From an uncultured Eubacteriales bacterium (GTDB lineage: Bacteria > Bacillota > Clostridia > Oscillospirales > CAG-272): DNA of 7,216 nucleotides. Each line of letters opens with the position of its first letter. Positions within the stretch are counted from its first letter, which is position 1. The notes under the pieces were generated by a model. That model was not told where the DNA came from and searched no databases. It worked only from the letters and a program-made list of their open reading frames with translations. The translations under genes and the position numbers were made by a program. This document shows positions 5,941-7,216 of this stretch, in pieces. Location: positions 1-7,216 of the forward strand of contig CAKSVM010000123.1 of assembly GCA_934503195.1 (NCBI GenBank), given 5' to 3'.

Positions 5941-6755
5941 GCGGCAGAGTGCTTTGTTCAACCGGAACGATGATCGGCCGCCCGAACGGCAGAAATCATA
6001 AGCTCCTCGCCGATTTCGCGCCGAAGCTCACCTCTGACGGATTCGAGTTCATGATCTACGACACGTGGTATCCGCGTCTCAGAGAGGTCATAGGCGATGT
6101 TTCGTCGATGGGACTCATAATCCCGACCGTACACTGCGAAAAAGGCATAGGCGAGCTTCTGACGCTCGGTAAGGCCGGAGAGGCCGAGGAATATTTCGCC
6201 CGCAACTGCGAGGCCGCAGCAAAGCTTGGCGCGGGACTTCTCGTCCTGCATCTCTGGAACGGAATCCCGTCGGACAGCAATTTCGCGCTGAATGTCAAGG
6301 GATTTCTGAGATTTCAGGAGATCGCGCGGTCGATGGGACTGCTTCTGACAGTCGAGAACGTCGTTTGCAGCCATAAGGATCCGATGACACGTCAGCGCGA
6401 ACTTCTGCGGTACGGCGCGTCATTCACCTTCGACACGAAGATGGCGGCATTTCACGGGCAGCTTAACGGGCTTTTCTCGCCGGAGAACTCCGGGATTCTG
6501 AGAAACGTCCGGCATCTCCATATAAACGACTACGGCGGCGGGTACATGGACTGGAAAAATCTCCGGACGCTGCATATCGGCGAAGGTAAGATCGATTTCG
6601 AGGAGTTCTTCGGAAAGCTCCCGGCTGATTATGACGGCGATTTCACGATAGAATCCACGGCTTTTTCGTCCGACGGCTCGGTCGATCTTGAAAAGCTGAA
6701 CGAGGATGTCGCGAAGGTCAGGGCTTTCATCGCGAAAAAGTCCGATAAAACCTGA
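5937..6755 (+). CDS. Sugar phosphate isomerase/epimerase-like TIM-barrel protein (xylose isomerase-like, AP endonuclease 2 superfamily)
   Basis: This 272-residue protein fits the xylose isomerase-like TIM-barrel family, whose members bind divalent metals and act as sugar isomerases or epimerases, dehydratases or endonuclease IV. Likely metal or active-site residues appear in family order: His66 (PTVHCEKG), His105 (LVLHLWNG), Glu140 (LTVENV), Asp166 and His173 (FTFDTKMAAFHG), His193/His195 (RHLHINDY), the GEGKIDF loop at 215-221, and Glu239 (FTIES). The start at 5937 overlaps the hslO stop as ATGA and has AAGG at 5926-5929. A start at 5865 would run 72 bases further into hslO and add unrelated sequence, so it was not used. 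Nothing nearby indicates a sugar pathway, so the substrate is open. It is probably the last gene of the operon. The fold is confident; endonuclease IV itself is less likely. Confidence 0.86.
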   Translation: MSGRVLCSTGTMIGRPNGRNHKLLADFAPKLTSDGFEFMIYDTWYPRLREVIGDVSSMGLIIPTVHCEKGIGELLTLGKAGEAEEYFARNCEAAAKLGAGLLVLHLWNGIPSDSNFALNVKGFLRFQEIARSMGLLLTVENVVCSHKDPMTRQRELLRYGASFTFDTKMAAFHGQLNGLFSPENSGILRNVRHLHINDYGGGYMDWKNLRTLHIGEGKIDFEEFFGKLPADYDGDFTIESTAFSSDGSVDLEKLNEDVAKVRAFIAKKSDKT

Positions 6756-6770
6756 CAATTCCGCGGTGCG

Positions 6771-6803
6771 AGAAAAAAACTCAAAAAAATTCTGTTTTTT
6801 TTT
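6771..6803 (+). terminator. Possible terminator: A-run / T-run segment after the TIM-barrel gene
   Basis: Two A-runs (6773-6779 and 6783-6789) are followed by nine Ts (6795-6803). The second A-run can pair with the T-run around a five-base loop (TTCTG), and an outer pairing of GAAAAAAAC with GTTTTTTT is the alternative. Both stems are almost purely A-T, so it is a poor hairpin with a strong T-run. It sits 16 bases after the stop codon and just before the tRNA promoter. Part of it also falls in the UP-element position of that promoter. Confidence 0.4.
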
Positions 6804-6842
6804 CGAAAACCCCTTGACAAACCGATTCAGATATGGTATAAT
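6795..6842 (+). promoter_or_regulatory. Consensus vegetative promoter of the tRNA operon
   Basis: TTGACA (6814-6819) and TATAAT (6837-6842) both match consensus exactly and are separated by the ideal 17 bases. TG at 6834-6835 adds an extended -10. The T-run and AAAA at 6795-6809 lie about -40 to -55 from the expected start and could act as an UP element. Transcription probably begins near 6848-6850, about 35 bases before tRNA-Val. A promoter this strong is usual for stable RNA genes. Confidence 0.93.
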
Positions 6843-6847
6843 ATTAT

Positions 6848-6876
6848 CCGTCGCAGGGAGTTAAATCCCGCGGCGG
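6848..6876 (+). other. Hairpin at the predicted 5' end of the tRNA precursor
   Basis: CCGTCGC (6848-6854) pairs with GCGGCGG (6870-6876) with one G-U pair. GGGA (6856-6859) continues the stem with TCCC (6866-6869), with A6855 bulged and a six-base loop. The 11-bp helix starts at the predicted transcription start and ends 7 bases before tRNA-Val. It has no T-run, so it is not an ordinary terminator. It may protect the 5' end or affect processing; that is inference. Confidence 0.6.
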
Positions 6877-6883
6877 TCAAGTC

Positions 6884-6959
6884 GGAAGCTTAGCTCAGCT
6901 GGGAGAGCATCTGCCTTACAAGCAGAGGGTCACAGGTTCGAGCCCTGTAGTTTCCACCA
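6884..6959 (+). tRNA. tRNA-Val (anticodon UAC)
   Basis: This is a 76-base cloverleaf with CCA encoded at 6957-6959. The acceptor stem GGAAGCT pairs with AGTTTCC with one G-U pair. The D-stem is GCTC/GAGC, the anticodon stem TCTGC/GCAGA around loop CTTACAA, and the T-stem ACAGG/CCTGT around TTCGAGC. The anticodon is TAC at 6917-6919, reading valine GUN codons. The discriminator base is A73, usual for valine. It is the first tRNA after the promoter and lies 3 bases before tRNA-Asp. Confidence 0.97.
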
Positions 6960-6962
6960 AAT

Positions 6963-7039
6963 GGCCGGGTAGTTCAGCTGGTTAGAACGCTAGCCTGTCA
7001 CGCTAGAGGTCGTGGGTTCGAACCCCATCCCGGTCGCCA
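6963..7039 (+). tRNA. tRNA-Asp (anticodon GUC)
   Basis: This is a 77-base cloverleaf with CCA encoded at 7037-7039. The acceptor GGCCGGG pairs with CCCGGTC with one G-U pair. The anticodon stem CTAGC/GCTAG surrounds loop CTGTCAC with anticodon GTC at 6997-6999, and the T-arm is GTGGG-TTCGAAC-CCCAT. The discriminator is G73, as expected for an aspartate tRNA. It is followed by tRNA-Phe after 3 bases. Confidence 0.97.
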
Positions 7040-7042
7040 TTT

Positions 7043-7118
7043 GCCTCTGTAGCTCAGTTGGTAGAGCAGGGGACTGAAAATCCCCGTGTCGTTGGTTCGA
7101 TTCCGATCGGAGGCACCA
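7043..7118 (+). tRNA. tRNA-Phe (anticodon GAA)
   Basis: This is a 76-base cloverleaf with CCA encoded at 7116-7118. The acceptor GCCTCTG pairs with CGGAGGC with one G-U pair. The anticodon stem GGGGA/TCCCC surrounds loop CTGAAAA with anticodon GAA at 7076-7078. The T-stem GTTGG/CCGAT contains two G-U pairs. The discriminator is A73. The anticodon loop and the GTGTC variable loop are typical of bacterial phenylalanine tRNAs. Confidence 0.97.
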
Positions 7119-7138
7119 GCTTCGGCAATCGCCGGAGC
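7119..7138 (+). other. Hairpin in the spacer between tRNA-Phe and tRNA-Gly
   Basis: GCTTCGGC (7119-7126) pairs with GCCGGAGC (7131-7138) over 8 bp with one G-U pair and an AATC loop. It starts directly after the CCA of tRNA-Phe and ends 5 bases before tRNA-Gly. No T-run follows, so full termination is unlikely. The other tRNA spacers are only 3 bases. It may guide processing or slightly reduce tRNA-Gly expression. Confidence 0.55.
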
Positions 7139-7143
7139 AATAT

Positions 7144-7216
7144 GCGGATTTAGCTCATTTGGTAGAGCGCGACCTTGCCAAGGTCGAGGTGGCGGGTTCG
7201 AGCCCCGTAATCCGCT
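7144..7216 (+). tRNA. tRNA-Gly (anticodon GCC), cut at the window edge before CCA
   Basis: Positions 1-73 of the tRNA are present and the window ends at discriminator T73, so whether CCA is encoded cannot be seen. The acceptor GCGGATT pairs perfectly with AATCCGC. The anticodon stem CGACC/GGTCG surrounds loop TTGCCAA with anticodon GCC at 7177-7179, and the T-arm is GCGGG-TTCGAGC-CCCGT. T73 fits bacterial glycine tRNAs. Positions 15 and 48 appear to be U and G rather than the usual G and C, unlike the other three tRNAs here. Confidence 0.95.

Noticed and set aside
6848..6876. tRNA leader hairpin as a T-box riboswitch
   Set aside because: It is far too short, with no T-box sequence or antiterminator, and it precedes tRNA genes rather than an aminoacyl-tRNA synthetase gene.
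1..7216. CRISPR array, insertion sequence, phage or attachment site
   Set aside because: No regularly spaced repeats, transposase, integrase or terminal repeats were seen. The tRNA genes are intact within the window and not followed by a duplicated 3' end.

Overview
The window looks like a piece of a Bacillota (Clostridia-type) chromosome. The support is a YerC/YecD-type TrpR-like regulator, Hsp33, strong AAGGA-type ribosome binding sites, CCA-encoding tRNA genes in the order Val-Asp-Phe-Gly, and a consensus vegetative promoter. Coding DNA is moderately GC-rich yet uses ATA isoleucine codons often, while the intergenic gaps are AT-rich. The assignment is an inference from gene content. All genes lie on the plus strand.

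Region 1 (1-3835) is one probable transcription unit. It holds the C-terminal half of a DeoR/GlpR-family regulator, then a 300-residue protein resembling a 2-oxoacid dehydrogenase E2, then an 824-residue E1 in which the alpha and beta chains are fused. A weak hairpin plus T-run follows. The E2-like protein keeps the E1/E3-binding domain and a shortened core. It has no lipoyl domain, and the HxxxDG catalytic motif is replaced. This cassette is the most unusual part of the window.

Region 2 (3836-6803) begins with an AT-rich control region carrying two abutting inverted repeats; the larger has perfect 11-bp arms and contains TATAAT. Four closely packed genes follow: a TrpR-like regulator (YerC family), a class I SAM-dependent methyltransferase, the redox chaperone Hsp33 (hslO), and a xylose isomerase-like TIM-barrel protein that overlaps hslO by 4 bases. 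The spacing suggests one operon, possibly controlled by its first gene. A poly-A/poly-T segment after the last gene may end transcription.

Region 3 (6795-7216) is a tRNA operon: an AT-rich stretch in the UP-element position, TTGACA-17-TATAAT with an extended -10, a hairpin starting at the predicted transcript 5' end, then tRNA-Val(UAC), tRNA-Asp(GUC), tRNA-Phe(GAA), a spacer hairpin and tRNA-Gly(GCC), which is cut by the window edge just before its CCA.

No mobile element, CRISPR array or rRNA is visible. The possible new biology is the E1-fusion/degenerate-E2 pair and the symmetric control region in front of the TrpR-like gene. Neither can be proved from sequence alone.
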